Positions 14,640-24,638 of a stretch of 64,000 nucleotides of DNA are shown one piece after another. The position numbers and the translations under genes were made by a program. The DNA is taken from assembly GCF_004167675.1 (NCBI RefSeq), contig NZ_SEZQ01000001.1. One strand, written 5' to 3'. Every line of letters begins with the position of its first letter. The stretch's first letter is position 1. Source of the DNA: Aliivibrio finisterrensis_A. Its GTDB lineage: Bacteria; Pseudomonadota; Gammaproteobacteria; Enterobacterales; Vibrionaceae. The notes under the pieces are model-generated. The model saw nothing but the letters and a program-made list of their open reading frames with translations. It had not been told where the DNA came from and made no database searches.

Positions 14640-17282
14640 ATGGGTAAATCTCTAGTTATCGTGGAGTCACCAGCCAAAGCAAAAACAATAAATAAATACC
14701 TTGGCAAAGACTTCATCGTAAAATCCAGTGTAGGTCACGTTCGTGATTTGCCTATGGGTTCGACAAGCACCGGAAAGAAAGCGGCGGCAGCGTCAACCAA
14801 AGGTATGAGTGTTGAAGATAAAGCACGCATTAAGAAGGAAAGAGATAAGAAGAACCTGATCAATAAAATGGGTATTGACCCATACAATGATTGGGCGGCG
14901 AATTATCAAATTCTTCCAGGCAAAGAAAAAGTCGTAGCAGAATTACAAAAACTGGCTGAGAATGCAGACACTATCTATCTCGCAACCGATTTAGACCGTG
15001 AAGGGGAAGCTATTGCGTGGCACCTTCGCGAGATCATCGGTGGTGATGATTCACGCTATAAACGAGTAGTTTTTAACGAAATCACTAAAAATGCAATTCA
15101 GCAGGCTTTTGAAACTCCAGGTGAGTTGAGTATGCCAGGTGTAAATGCACAACAAGCACGTCGTTTCTTAGACCGTGTGGTTGGTTTCATGGCATCTCCA
15201 TTATTGTGGAAAAAAGTGGCTCGTGGTTTATCTGCTGGCCGAGTTCAATCAGTTGCTGTGAAGGTATTGGTTGAGCGTGAGCGTGAAATCAATGCATTTA
15301 TTCCTGAAGAGTTCTGGGATATCCATGCGGATACGTTAACTGCGGATAAAGAAAATTTCCGCCTACAAGTAGCTCAACGTAATGGTTCTGTATTTAAACC
15401 ATTAACGCAAGCGGATACACTTGCAGCGGTTAGTATTCTTGAAAAAGCAGAATACGAAGTTTGTAAGCGTGAAGACCGCCCAACAAAAAGTAAGCCATCA
15501 GCACCGTATATCACATCAACATTGCAACAAGCAGCAAGTACACGTCTAGGTTATGGTGTGAAAAAGACCATGATGTTAGCTCAGCGCCTCTATGAGGGCG
15601 GTTACATCACCTATATGCGTACTGACTCAACTAACTTAAGTAAAGAGGCTGTAGAGGCGTTACGTGAGTTCATTGGTTCTGAGTATGGCGATAGCTATTT
15701 ACCTTCAGCGCCGATTTTTTATGGTAGCAAAGAAGGCGCACAAGAAGCTCACGAAGCGATTCGTCCTTCAAGTGTTGATGTGAAAGTTGATGACCTACAA
15801 GGTATGGAAGCGGACGCTCACAAACTTTATAACCTAATTTGGAATCAATTTGTTGCTTGTCAAATGACACCTGCGCAATACGATTCAACCACATTGAGCG
15901 TAAAAGCCGATGAATTTACCCTAAAAGCAAAAGGGCGTATCCTTAAGTTTGATGGTTGGACTCGCGTGCAACGTCCAATGGGTAAAAATGAAGATCAATT
16001 ACTTCCAGCGGTTCAACTTGGCGATAAGCTAAAACTAGAACAGCTTGATCCAAAGCAACACTTTACTAAGCCACCAGCGCGTTTCACAGAAGCTGCATTG
16101 GTTAAAGAACTTGAGAAAAAAGGCATCGGTCGTCCATCGACTTACGCATCAATCATCTCAACCATTCAAGACCGTGGTTATGTTCGTGTTGAAAGTCGCC
16201 GTTTCTATGCAGAGAAAATGGGTGAAATCGTTACAGACCGTCTAAATCAATCGTTTGATGATTTAATGGATTACGACTTTACTGCTCGTATGGAAGGCAA
16301 CTTAGATAAGATTGCTGAAGGCGATAAAGATTGGAAAGACGTACTTAACGCTTTCTTCCAAGATTTTACTGATGATATCGCGAAAGCTGAGCTTGATGAA
16401 TCTGAAGGTGGCATGTCACCAAATAATATCGTAGAAACCGATATTAAATGTCCAACATGTGGCCGTAATATGGGTATTCGCACTGCATCAACTGGGGTAT
16501 TCCTTGGATGTTCTGGTTACGCATTACCACCAAAAGAACGTTGTAAGACAACTATTAACTTAGGTAATGAAGAGGGCATTATTAATGTTCTTGAAGAAGA
16601 TGTAGAAACCGCAGCATTACGAGCGAAGAAACGTTGTCCTAAGTGTGAAACAGCGATGGATCCTTATCTAATTGATCAAGATCGTAAGCTTCATGTTTGT
16701 GGTAATAATCCGAACTGTGAAGGTTACATTATTGAGAAAGGTGAGTTCCAACTTAAAGGCTATGATGGCCCAATTGTCGAATGTGACAAATGTGGTTCAG
16801 ACATGGAACTTAAGAACGGCCGCTTTGGTAAATATATGGATTGTACGAGTGAAACGTGTAAAAACACACGTAAGATCCTAAGAAATGGTGAAGTTGCGCC
16901 ACCAAAAGAAGATCCTGTACACCTTCCTGAATTGGAATGTGAAAAGTCAGATGCGTACTTTGTGTTACGTGATGGCGCATCAGGTTTATTCTTAGCAGCA
17001 AGTACGTTCCCTAAATCACGTGAAACTCGTGCACCATTAGTGGAAGAGCTCGTTCGCTTTAAAGATCGTCTGTCTCCTAAGTTCTTGTACTTAACAGAAG
17101 CACCGACGCACGATCCAGATGGTAAGCCAGCAGTGATTCGTTTTAGTCGTAAAACGAAAGAGAACTATGTTCGTACTGAAAGTGATGGTAAGCCATCAGG
17201 TTGGACTGGTTTATACATCGACGGCAAGTGGGCAATTACGGATAAGCGTAAAAAACCAAAAGCCGAGAAAGAAGATAAATAA
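14640..17282 (+). CDS. topA: DNA topoisomerase I (type IA)
   Basis: TopA relaxes negative supercoils. The TOPRIM domain starts the protein (SLVIVESPAKAKTI), with the metal-binding DLDREGEA near residue 118. The catalytic tyrosine is Tyr325 in YITYMRTDST. The type IA core continues to about 590 (KELEKKGIGRPSTYASI). The C-terminal part has three recognisable CxxC zinc ribbons (CPTCGRNMG, CPKCETAMD, CDKCGSDME) and a basic tail. At 880 residues it is of normal length for gamma-proteobacteria. Confidence 0.98.
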   Translation: MGKSLVIVESPAKAKTINKYLGKDFIVKSSVGHVRDLPMGSTSTGKKAAAASTKGMSVEDKARIKKERDKKNLINKMGIDPYNDWAANYQILPGKEKVVAELQKLAENADTIYLATDLDREGEAIAWHLREIIGGDDSRYKRVVFNEITKNAIQQAFETPGELSMPGVNAQQARRFLDRVVGFMASPLLWKKVARGLSAGRVQSVAVKVLVEREREINAFIPEEFWDIHADTLTADKENFRLQVAQRNGSVFKPLTQADTLAAVSILEKAEYEVCKREDRPTKSKPSAPYITSTLQQAASTRLGYGVKKTMMLAQRLYEGGYITYMRTDSTNLSKEAVEALREFIGSEYGDSYLPSAPIFYGSKEGAQEAHEAIRPSSVDVKVDDLQGMEADAHKLYNLIWNQFVACQMTPAQYDSTTLSVKADEFTLKAKGRILKFDGWTRVQRPMGKNEDQLLPAVQLGDKLKLEQLDPKQHFTKPPARFTEAALVKELEKKGIGRPSTYASIISTIQDRGYVRVESRRFYAEKMGEIVTDRLNQSFDDLMDYDFTARMEGNLDKIAEGDKDWKDVLNAFFQDFTDDIAKAELDESEGGMSPNNIVETDIKCPTCGRNMGIRTASTGVFLGCSGYALPPKERCKTTINLGNEEGIINVLEEDVETAALRAKKRCPKCETAMDPYLIDQDRKLHVCGNNPNCEGYIIEKGEFQLKGYDGPIVECDKCGSDMELKNGRFGKYMDCTSETCKNTRKILRNGEVAPPKEDPVHLPELECEKSDAYFVLRDGASGLFLAASTFPKSRETRAPLVEELVRFKDRLSPKFLYLTEAPTHDPDGKPAVIRFSRKTKENYVRTESDGKPSGWTGLYIDGKWAITDKRKKPKAEKEDK

Positions 17283-17312
17283 TCTTTTTTTGAAAATAGC
17301 TAACTAAAAGTT

Positions 17313-17347
17313 AAAAAGGAGTCTCAGAAATGGGGCTCCTTTTTTTA
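17313..17347 (+). terminator. Terminator after topA
   Basis: AAAAAGGAGTC pairs with GGCTCCTTTTT (one G-T pair) and is followed by T residues. Confidence 0.8.
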
Positions 17348-17406
17348 TGTTGTGAAATCATAATTCTTCATATTTTTAATTATTTCACTATATTCATTGA
17401 TCTAAC

Positions 17407-17418
17407 TCGGTATACCGA
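17407..17418. promoter_or_regulatory. Perfect palindrome upstream of the SLC13 transporter
   Basis: TCGGTATACCGA is a perfect 12-base palindrome 46 bases before the transporter start. It could be a small operator. No regulator is identified, and a chance palindrome is possible. Confidence 0.25.
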
Positions 17419-17463
17419 ACAGCAACTAAGATCATAATAAAGACAATATATTTTTACTGTTCT

Positions 17464-18900
17464 ATGGAAGTCGGTAGCGTTATGCGTCAATACATGAAGT
17501 ATTTAATCCCAACAGTTATTCCTTTAATTATTTTATTACTCCCTCTGTCTGCTTTTCCTTTTGAAGGAATGACAATAATTCAGCAGCGTGTGATTGCTAT
17601 CTTTTTATTGGCAGCACTGTGTTGGGTATTTGAGCCAATTCCAATTTACGCAACCTCAGTAGTCATTATTGTTCTCGAACTATTAATGGTTTCTGATAAA
17701 GGGTTTATCTTATTTAAGATGAATCAAGATGCACCTGATTTTGGAGAGTTGCTAAATTACAGTGATATTATGGCAACCTTTGCCAGTCCGATAATTATGC
17801 TGTTCTTAGGTGGTTTTTTCCTAGCAATGGCGGCAACGAAATATCGATTAGATGTCAACTTAGCTAGAGTATTGTTAAAACCGTTCGGAACCGATCCAAA
17901 ATTTGTCATGCTTGGCTTAATGTTGATTACAGGTATTTTCTCAATGTTTATGTCGAATACGGCAACAACGGCGATGATGCTATCGATCTTAACGCCTGTT
18001 ATTGCGGTATTTGGTCCGAAAGATCCAGGCCGAGTTGCGTTTGCTTTGTGTATTCCTATTGCGGCGAACATTGGTGGTATTGGAACCCCGATTGGAACCC
18101 CACCAAATGCCATTGCCTTGAAATATCTTGTTGGAGACAACCTAATCACATTCGGTGAGTGGATGGCATTTGGTGTGCCATTTGTCATCGTTATGATGGC
18201 GCTTGCGTGGTTCTTAATTACCTACTTATACCCAGCAAAACAAACCACAATGAACTTAGATATTAAAGGTAAGTTCTTAAAAACACCCAAAGCAATCACG
18301 GTTTATATTACGTTTGCAGGTACGATCTTATTATGGTTAATGGGATCAAGTCATGGTATGAATTCATATACGGTTGCACTAATCCCTGTCGCAGTATTCT
18401 CACTTACGGGGATCATTAATAAAGAAGATCTTAAGAAAATATCATGGGATGTGCTGTGGTTAGTTTCAGGTGGTATTGCTCTTGGTTTAGCTTTAGATAA
18501 AACAGGCTTAGCGAAACTGGTTGTTCACAGTATTCCTTTTGATGCTTATTCTCCTTATGTGGTTTTATTTGGTGCAGCATTCTTATGTTTAGTCATGGCA
18601 AATTTCATGTCACATACAGCAACGGCGAACTTATTGATGCCGATCATGGCAGCGTTAGGTACTTCAATGACGTCATTGACCCCATTAGGTGGTGAGCTAA
18701 CCTTAATACTGATAGTTACATTTGCCGCTTCTCTAGGTATGTCATTACCAATCAGTACACCACCAAATGCATTGGCGCATGCAACCGGTAATGTAGAAAG
18801 TAATCAAATGGCAAAAACAGGTGTGATATTGGGCGTCGTTGGTGTGTTATTAAGTTTTGTAATGGTATGGATCCTTCATACTGTGGGCCATATTGGATAG
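17464..18900 (+). CDS. SLC13/DASS-family sodium:dicarboxylate-type anion transporter
   Basis: The 478 residues form about twelve membrane segments. The two family signatures with SNT-like motifs are visible: MFMSNTATTAMMLSIL near residue 160 and FMSHTATANLLMP near 380. Each is followed by a glycine/proline-rich loop, GTPIGTPPNAIAL and LPISTPPNALAHA, that lines the substrate and sodium site. Members carry dicarboxylates, citrate, sulfate or phosphate-like anions; I cannot choose the substrate. Later Met codons at 17482 and 17494 are possible starts. The gene is joined to a histidine kinase three bases downstream, which suggests shared regulation. Confidence 0.85.
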   Translation: MEVGSVMRQYMKYLIPTVIPLIILLLPLSAFPFEGMTIIQQRVIAIFLLAALCWVFEPIPIYATSVVIIVLELLMVSDKGFILFKMNQDAPDFGELLNYSDIMATFASPIIMLFLGGFFLAMAATKYRLDVNLARVLLKPFGTDPKFVMLGLMLITGIFSMFMSNTATTAMMLSILTPVIAVFGPKDPGRVAFALCIPIAANIGGIGTPIGTPPNAIALKYLVGDNLITFGEWMAFGVPFVIVMMALAWFLITYLYPAKQTTMNLDIKGKFLKTPKAITVYITFAGTILLWLMGSSHGMNSYTVALIPVAVFSLTGIINKEDLKKISWDVLWLVSGGIALGLALDKTGLAKLVVHSIPFDAYSPYVVLFGAAFLCLVMANFMSHTATANLLMPIMAALGTSMTSLTPLGGELTLILIVTFAASLGMSLPISTPPNALAHATGNVESNQMAKTGVILGVVGVLLSFVMVWILHTVGHIG

Positions 18901-18903
18901 CCT

Positions 18904-20244
18904 ATGAATCAAGAAAAATTACAACGTTTGATTGATGCCTATTTTAGTCAAGAAGAGCGAAGAATTGTTATTCCTGCGGGTGAAACGATCTTAGAGCAGG
19001 GTGCAGACAATGACCGTTTATACTATGTTTGCTCTGGTGAGTTAGAAGGGTTCTATCAAGAAGAAGAGAGTGAAAGCCAAGTTATGGTATTTAGTGCCTC
19101 TGAAGGCGCATTCATAGGCGTTCATAGTTTCTTTTCTGAAACCTTAATTGCTTCATCAACCGTAGTGAGTAAAACAGAAAGTGAACTTGGGTGGATAGAT
19201 ACAAAGACCACGGCAGTTGAGCTAGAGCGCTATGGACCACTTACCGCGCAGTTTACGCCTATTATTGTTAATGAGCTTTCTCGTCGTCAGCGCAGAGCTA
19301 TGCAAGAATCGATAGAGAAAGAAAAAGCACTACAAAAACTCTACTCTGCAGAGCAAATGACCACACTTGGTCAATTGGCTGCGGGTATTGCTCATGAGCT
19401 TAATAATGCGGTTGGAGTCTTAAGCAGTAAAACAGAGCGTCTTCAGTCTATCATTTTAGAGTTACTAGAAGAGATACACCCAGAAGCGAGTAGTTTTGTT
19501 GATCAAGGTTTGATGAATGGTCAAAATATTAGCTCATCAGAAGTTCGCACAAGAGGACGTGAAATAGAAGAACGTTATGGTCTTGAAAGAGATCTCGCGC
19601 GTGAATTAGCTCGTGCGGTGCCTAGTGGTGAGTTATCAACGTACTGGTTAAGCGCTCCTGAAAAAGCCATACGCTATTGGAATATCGGTCGAGATCTTCA
19701 TGACATGAGGTTAGCGGCAAGGCATTCTGTTGGTATTGTTCGCTCGGTGAAACAACTAGGCAGAACAGATATAGATACCGATGAAATCCTTGATGTGAAT
19801 GACAGCATTAATAAAGCGCTCGTCTTATTACAGAGTGATTTGAGACGCGTTTCTGTGCATATGAGCCCAGCAGCAATGCCAATGGTAAAAGCATCAGCCA
19901 CTGAGTTAGTTCAGGTGTGGGCTAATGTGATTAAAAATGCCAGCGATGCAATGGAGAAAATACAATCACCAGAAATTGAAATATCGACGCGAGTATCAGA
20001 CCGATTTGTTTTAGTGACGATTGCGAATAATGGTCCTGAAATAGATGAAGTGACTCGACGTAAAATATTCCAACCGAATTTTACCACCAAAAAGGGCGGA
20101 CTTTCTTTTGGTTTAGGGCTCGGTCTAGCCATCGTAAAACGAATCATAACAGGATACGGTGGTTCAATTGCAGTAAAGAGCAATCAAGAGAAAACCATTT
20201 TTAGAATTAAATTGCCAGTCGAGGACGGTCATGGAAAAACTTAA
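18904..20244 (+). CDS. Histidine kinase with N-terminal cyclic-nucleotide-binding-type domain
   Basis: Residues 1-125 resemble a CAP-type cNMP-binding domain (VIPAGETILEQGADNDRLYYVCSGELEGF). A short coiled linker leads to the phosphoacceptor region GQLAAGIAHELNNAVG with His near 164, then a roughly 90-residue helical insert. The ATPase domain has VWANVIKNASDAM and GGLSFGLGLGLAIVKRI. No membrane segment is seen, so the kinase is probably cytoplasmic. Its start lies three bases after the SLC13 stop and its end overlaps the response regulator, which is its likely partner. Whether it binds cAMP, c-di-GMP or no nucleotide cannot be told from the sequence. Confidence 0.87.
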   Translation: MNQEKLQRLIDAYFSQEERRIVIPAGETILEQGADNDRLYYVCSGELEGFYQEEESESQVMVFSASEGAFIGVHSFFSETLIASSTVVSKTESELGWIDTKTTAVELERYGPLTAQFTPIIVNELSRRQRRAMQESIEKEKALQKLYSAEQMTTLGQLAAGIAHELNNAVGVLSSKTERLQSIILELLEEIHPEASSFVDQGLMNGQNISSSEVRTRGREIEERYGLERDLARELARAVPSGELSTYWLSAPEKAIRYWNIGRDLHDMRLAARHSVGIVRSVKQLGRTDIDTDEILDVNDSINKALVLLQSDLRRVSVHMSPAAMPMVKASATELVQVWANVIKNASDAMEKIQSPEIEISTRVSDRFVLVTIANNGPEIDEVTRRKIFQPNFTTKKGGLSFGLGLGLAIVKRIITGYGGSIAVKSNQEKTIFRIKLPVEDGHGKT

Positions 20245-20704
20245 TCTGATTTGTGTAGACGATCAAAGGGAAGTGCTGAGTGCCGTTTTGCAAGATCTTG
20301 CACCACTTAAATCATGGATTAATATCGAGGAATGTGAATCTGCGGATGAAGCATTAGACTTGATGGATGAGCTAGACAGTGAAGGAGGATATATCGCTTT
20401 AGTATTATCCGATCACGTAATGCCAGGAAAAAATGGTGTTGAATTATTGACTGATGTTTCCCACGATTATCGCTTTTTAAGAACAAAAAAAGTTCTGTTA
20501 ACAGGGCAAGCAACTCATCAAGATACAATTATCGCTATTAATCGAGCGCGTATTGAAAGCTATATTGAAAAACCATGGAACGGGGACGAATTAAGAGTGT
20601 TAGTTACTCGTTTAGTGACGGAATATATTTTTGATAAAGGGTTGGAATATACTGACTATCAAGAACATTTAGATCAACAAGTTGTTCTTAGCCGATTAAG
20701 ATAG
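20231..20704 (+). CDS. Single-domain response regulator
   Basis: The 157 residues contain one receiver domain: acidic pocket ICVDDQRE near 8-12, phosphoacceptor Asp61 in LVLSDHVMPGKNG, the LLTGQAT segment and Lys in YIEKPWNGDEL near 117. A tail of about 35 residues follows, with no DNA-binding or enzymatic domain. The start overlaps the kinase by 14 bases. It probably signals through protein contacts, perhaps to the transporter or another kinase; that target is inference. Confidence 0.88.
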   Translation: MEKLNLICVDDQREVLSAVLQDLAPLKSWINIEECESADEALDLMDELDSEGGYIALVLSDHVMPGKNGVELLTDVSHDYRFLRTKKVLLTGQATHQDTIIAINRARIESYIEKPWNGDELRVLVTRLVTEYIFDKGLEYTDYQEHLDQQVVLSRLR

Positions 20705-20712
20705 TACCAAAT

Positions 20713-20752
20713 TAAAACGCCTTACATAAGCAAACTATGTAAGGCGCTTTTA
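20713..20752. terminator. Bidirectional terminator between the response regulator and ldhA
   Basis: AAAACGCCTTACATA pairs with TATGTAAGGCG and a following CTTTT around a seven-base loop. It serves two convergent genes. Confidence 0.85.
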
Positions 20753-20759
20753 TAGGTTA

Positions 20760-21755
20760 CTACGCTTGAATTAATTCGTTACCGGAGTGCTCACCTTTTG
20801 AAAAGGCATCAATACTACCTAGTGTTGTTGCAGCTATATTATCTAATGCTTCTTCCGTTAAGAAGGCTTGGTGGCCAGTGAAAAGTACATTATGGCAAGC
20901 AGATAAACGACGGAAAACGTCATCGGTGATAATGTCGTTTGATTTATCTTGGAAGAATAGCTCTTTCTCATGATCATAAACATCTAAACCGAGCGCACCG
21001 ATCTTACCTGCTTTTAAGGCTTCGATAGCGTTGGCTGAGTTTAATAACCCACCACGACTGGTATTAATGATCATTACGCCATCTTTCATTTTTTCAAATG
21101 AATCTGTGTCTAATAAGTGCGTGTTTTCAGGCGTTAATGGACAATGCAGTGTTATTACATCTGATTTCGCAAAAATCTCATCAAGGGTAGTGTATCTCAC
21201 TCCTAAATCTATCGCTACTTGGCTTGGGTATGGGTCATAGCACAAGATTTCCATTCCTAATCCTTTAAGAATTCGCATGGTTGCGAGCCCAATTTTACCC
21301 GAGCCAATAACACCAACCGTCTTACCAAAGAAATTGAAACCTGTTAACCCTTCTAGAGAGAAGTTGGCATCACGAGTTCGTTGATATGCTTTATGGAAAC
21401 GACGGTTTAAGCACATCATCATTCCGACAGCATGTTCGGCGATGGCTTCTGGTGAGTAAGCGGGCACTCGAACCACTTGGAGGCCGAGTTCTTTTGCCGC
21501 ATCAAGGTCTACACGGTCAAATCCCGCACAACGCATAGCGATTAATTTGGTGCCTTGATTCGCCAGTTTAGTGAGGACTGGCGCAGATAAATCATCATTA
21601 ACGAATGCACAAACCACATCGGCACCATCTGCAATTGGGGCTGTACTTTCAGTGAGTTGGAAGTTGAAATATTGACATTCGAATTGGTAATTTTGATTGA
21701 TACTATTGAAAGAAACTTCATCATAAGATTTAGTACTGAACATTGCGATTTTCAT
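20760..21755 (-). CDS. ldhA: D-lactate dehydrogenase (fermentative, NAD-dependent)
   Basis: LdhA reduces pyruvate to D-lactate. The 331-residue protein is a D-2-hydroxyacid dehydrogenase. It has the cofactor motif GKTVGVIGSGKIGLATM near residue 145, the catalytic Arg in INTSRGGLLNS near 233, Glu in LGLDVYDHEKELFF near 262 and His in LFTGHQAFLTEEAL near 294. The DVYDHEKELFF segment and the length are characteristic of LdhA rather than of other family members. An AAGGAT site precedes the ATG. The gene stands alone. Confidence 0.93.
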   Translation of the reverse strand: MKIAMFSTKSYDEVSFNSINQNYQFECQYFNFQLTESTAPIADGADVVCAFVNDDLSAPVLTKLANQGTKLIAMRCAGFDRVDLDAAKELGLQVVRVPAYSPEAIAEHAVGMMMCLNRRFHKAYQRTRDANFSLEGLTGFNFFGKTVGVIGSGKIGLATMRILKGLGMEILCYDPYPSQVAIDLGVRYTTLDEIFAKSDVITLHCPLTPENTHLLDTDSFEKMKDGVMIINTSRGGLLNSANAIEALKAGKIGALGLDVYDHEKELFFQDKSNDIITDDVFRRLSACHNVLFTGHQAFLTEEALDNIAATTLGSIDAFSKGEHSGNELIQA

Positions 21756-22006
21756 ATAATATCCTTACAAATAAACAGGTTATAATAATGCTAACTCTTT
21801 CCACTTTACCACTTCTTTAACTAAAAATAAGATAAAACTCATGAATAAAATGTTTTAATGCTTATGGTATTAAGAGTATTTACGTATCAGAACTATAATT
21901 TGTTCATAGTTAACTATTATTTTCCTGAGTCTAGCGATTGCGCTCATGTAATTGATAATAGATATCATCTAGACTTAATGAATATTCAGTAATGAGGTTT
22001 TTTATT

Positions 22007-23713
22007 ATGATGCAGAAAATAACAAATTGGTTGAGTAGAGATCCAGAACCAAGAACTCGAGAAGAACTTCAGTACCTTGTCGATATCGGAAACATGGCAG
22101 AACTAAAAGATCGCTTTTCTTCTCGACTTCAATTTGGTACCGCTGGATTACGAGGAATGGTAGGAGCAGGACCTAACCGAATGAATCGGCTGGTAATTCA
22201 AGAAACAGCCACTGGATTAGGTCATTATTTAATAGACAACATCACGAATGCTAGCGAAAGAGGTGTTGTTATTGGTTATGACGGTCGTACTGATTCTCAA
22301 CAATTCGCTCATGATACCGCTAGCGTTTTAACGGCTTTAGGGATTAAAGTTTTTTTAACAACCAAAGTTGCGGCAACCCCTATTGTGGCTTATGGGATTA
22401 AGAAATTTAACGCCGCAGGAGCGGTAGTGGTTACGGCAAGTCATAATCCACCAGAATATAATGGTTTTAAAGTGTATTGGGAGAATGGGGCGCAGATTAT
22501 TCCGCCGCATGATTCAGGTATTGCCAATGAGATCGATATTGCAGCCACAAAGCCTATTCCACTGATGTCATTGAGTGATGCTGAGGCTCGAGGGCTTTTA
22601 GTGTGGTTAGATGACGAATACTATCAATGTTATCGTAATGCAATGAACAGCAATCCGCTGCTTTCAAACCATACTAACCCATCAGCAATTTCAATTGCTT
22701 ATACAGCGATGCATGGTGTGGGTGCCGATATGGCAGAAACCTTATTGCGTGATGCAGGCTTTAATCATGTGGTGAGCGTGGCAGAACAAAGAGAACCAGA
22801 TGGCACTTTCCCAACGGTAAATTTCCCTAACCCTGAAGAAAAAGGGGCTATGGATATGGTCATCGCGTTAGCCGATTCAGTACAGGCAGAGCTTGCATGC
22901 GCTAATGATCCTGATGCAGACCGTTTTGCACTTGCTGCACGAAAAGATGACGGTAGCTATCAAATGCTCACAGGTGATCAGGTAGGCATTCTATTTGGGC
23001 ATTATCTGTTGAAACATACAGAACCAAGTAAGCAGCTTGTTGGTAATACCATTGTTTCGTCCACGTTATTGAAACAGATTGCTGAATCGAAAGGGGCAGA
23101 GTATTTCCAAACGCTAACGGGCTTCAAATGGCTAACTAATGTTGCGATGCAAAAGCAAAGTGAAGAGAAACAATTTCTTTTTGCTTATGAAGAAGCACTT
23201 GGGTATACCATTGGCAGTGAAGTGTGGGATAAAGATGGTTTATCTGCTTTAGTTGCTTTTGCTCAATTAGCGGCAGAACTTTCAACACAAGGTAAGAGCG
23301 TTTGGGATGAGTTGGAATTAATTTATCGCACCCATGGATTGTATATAAATGCACAGCGTAGTATCGCTTTAGCACCAAATTCTCCACCGGTTGGCGATAA
23401 GCTAAGAGCGAATCCACCAAAGCAAATTGCTGGAGTGAATATTGCAGTTACTGAAGATTTAAAAGCGTCATTGAGATATCTCTCAGATGGCACGACAGAA
23501 TCAATCGATTTACCAGCCAGTGATGTCGTGATTTATCATTTAGAAGACGGCTCTCGTATTATTGTTCGCCCATCAGGTACTGAGCCAAAACTGAAGTGTT
23601 ATTACGAAGTGGTGGCAGCGATTGCACCAACAGATGAATACTCGGTTATTCAAACTAAAGCCAATGAAGCGATGGGTTATTTAATTGAAGAGCATCAAAA
23701 GAGCCTAGTTTAA
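22007..23713 (+). CDS. Alpha-D-phosphohexomutase (phosphomannomutase/phosphoglucomutase-like)
   Basis: This protein of about 568 residues belongs to the large phosphohexomutases that interconvert sugar 1- and 6-phosphates. The catalytic serine loop VVVTASHNPPEYNG lies near residue 145, the metal loop CANDPDADRFALA near 300, the sugar-binding FAYEEALGY near 395 and the phosphate-binding IIVRPSGTEPKLKCY near 520. The length fits the PgcA/PMM-2-like group. I placed the start at ATG 22007 because GAGG lies nine bases before it; the frame is open five codons further. The preferred substrate cannot be read from the sequence. Confidence 0.85.
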   Translation: MMQKITNWLSRDPEPRTREELQYLVDIGNMAELKDRFSSRLQFGTAGLRGMVGAGPNRMNRLVIQETATGLGHYLIDNITNASERGVVIGYDGRTDSQQFAHDTASVLTALGIKVFLTTKVAATPIVAYGIKKFNAAGAVVVTASHNPPEYNGFKVYWENGAQIIPPHDSGIANEIDIAATKPIPLMSLSDAEARGLLVWLDDEYYQCYRNAMNSNPLLSNHTNPSAISIAYTAMHGVGADMAETLLRDAGFNHVVSVAEQREPDGTFPTVNFPNPEEKGAMDMVIALADSVQAELACANDPDADRFALAARKDDGSYQMLTGDQVGILFGHYLLKHTEPSKQLVGNTIVSSTLLKQIAESKGAEYFQTLTGFKWLTNVAMQKQSEEKQFLFAYEEALGYTIGSEVWDKDGLSALVAFAQLAAELSTQGKSVWDELELIYRTHGLYINAQRSIALAPNSPPVGDKLRANPPKQIAGVNIAVTEDLKASLRYLSDGTTESIDLPASDVVIYHLEDGSRIIVRPSGTEPKLKCYYEVVAAIAPTDEYSVIQTKANEAMGYLIEEHQKSLV

Positions 23714-23760
23714 AAGTGAGAAGATCAAGAAACTAAGCTTTTAAAAAGTAGGATAGAAAT

Positions 23761-23791
23761 AAAAACGGTGAGCTCAATGCTTACCGTTTTT
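23761..23791. terminator. Bidirectional terminator after the phosphohexomutase gene
   Basis: AAAAACGGTgAG pairs with CTtACCGTTTTT around a short loop, with T runs on both strands. Confidence 0.8.
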
Positions 23792-23806
23792 ATATTTTGA
23801 ATTGAA

Positions 23807-24445
23807 TTAAAGTGCAGTAACAAAAGAACTTAACATCCACAATGCAAGAATGATAAAAATCCCGCCCATGAATTTATGCTGATACGTTCTGAATTTCACG
23901 TTATTGATTAGCGACTTTCCAAGTGTTCCCACTAACGCTACCAAGATTAAGTTAAACAATAAACCAAGAACGTTAAGCAATAAGCCAAGCACCAACATTT
24001 GCTCACCAGAGCTTGCAGCAATATTGGTAGAAACAAATTGTGGTAAAAACATCACAAAGAAGACTAACGCTTTAGGGTTCAATAAATTACTGACTAAAGC
24101 ACGTTGGTAAAACGTAGTTGCCATTGTCGAACCTTGTTGTAATTCTGGTGCTTCATCCGCTTCTGCTCGAATACAATCCCAACCCATCTTTAATAAGTAC
24201 GCGCCACCAACTAGGTGCAATGCTTTTAAGGCAATAGGGCTCATCGCAATCAGTGCAGATACGCCTAAAGCAGCAAGCAAGGTTAAAATAATACCTGAGG
24301 TCGCATTACCTAAGCTGGCAAATAAACCGACTTTACGGCCGTAACTCATGCTTGAACTAGCAATCAACAGCATATCAGGGCCTGGTAATAAAAGTAGGGC
24401 GATAACAGCGGTTAAGTAAACCGGAAGAATAGTAATATCAATCAT
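23807..24445 (-). CDS. LysE/RhtB-family amino-acid exporter
   Basis: The 212-residue protein has about six membrane segments and the family signature LLLPGPDMLLIASSSMSYGRKVGLFASLGNATSG starting near residue 18 (described by its PGPDM and G-rich parts). NLLNPKALVFFVMFLPQFV near 115 is the second typical segment. Members export amino acids or homoserine-like compounds. The substrate is not evident. The ATG at 24445 has a weak ribosome site. Confidence 0.85.
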   Translation of the reverse strand: MIDITILPVYLTAVIALLLLPGPDMLLIASSSMSYGRKVGLFASLGNATSGIILTLLAALGVSALIAMSPIALKALHLVGGAYLLKMGWDCIRAEADEAPELQQGSTMATTFYQRALVSNLLNPKALVFFVMFLPQFVSTNIAASSGEQMLVLGLLLNVLGLLFNLILVALVGTLGKSLINNVKFRTYQHKFMGGIFIILALWMLSSFVTAL

Positions 24446-24638
24446 TATTTTATTTTGAATTATAAATCAGGAGGCGGATTTTATAGTAGTGAGATCTACT
24501 TTTCCATTTTTAAAGTGCCATCATAGAATAAATAATCAGCATATTAAAAAATAATGATAATTTTGTTATTAATTGATTTCCAATGCAGCTTTTATGTTTG
24601 TAAATTGATAAAATTACCACGATAACTTGTCATTTCGC

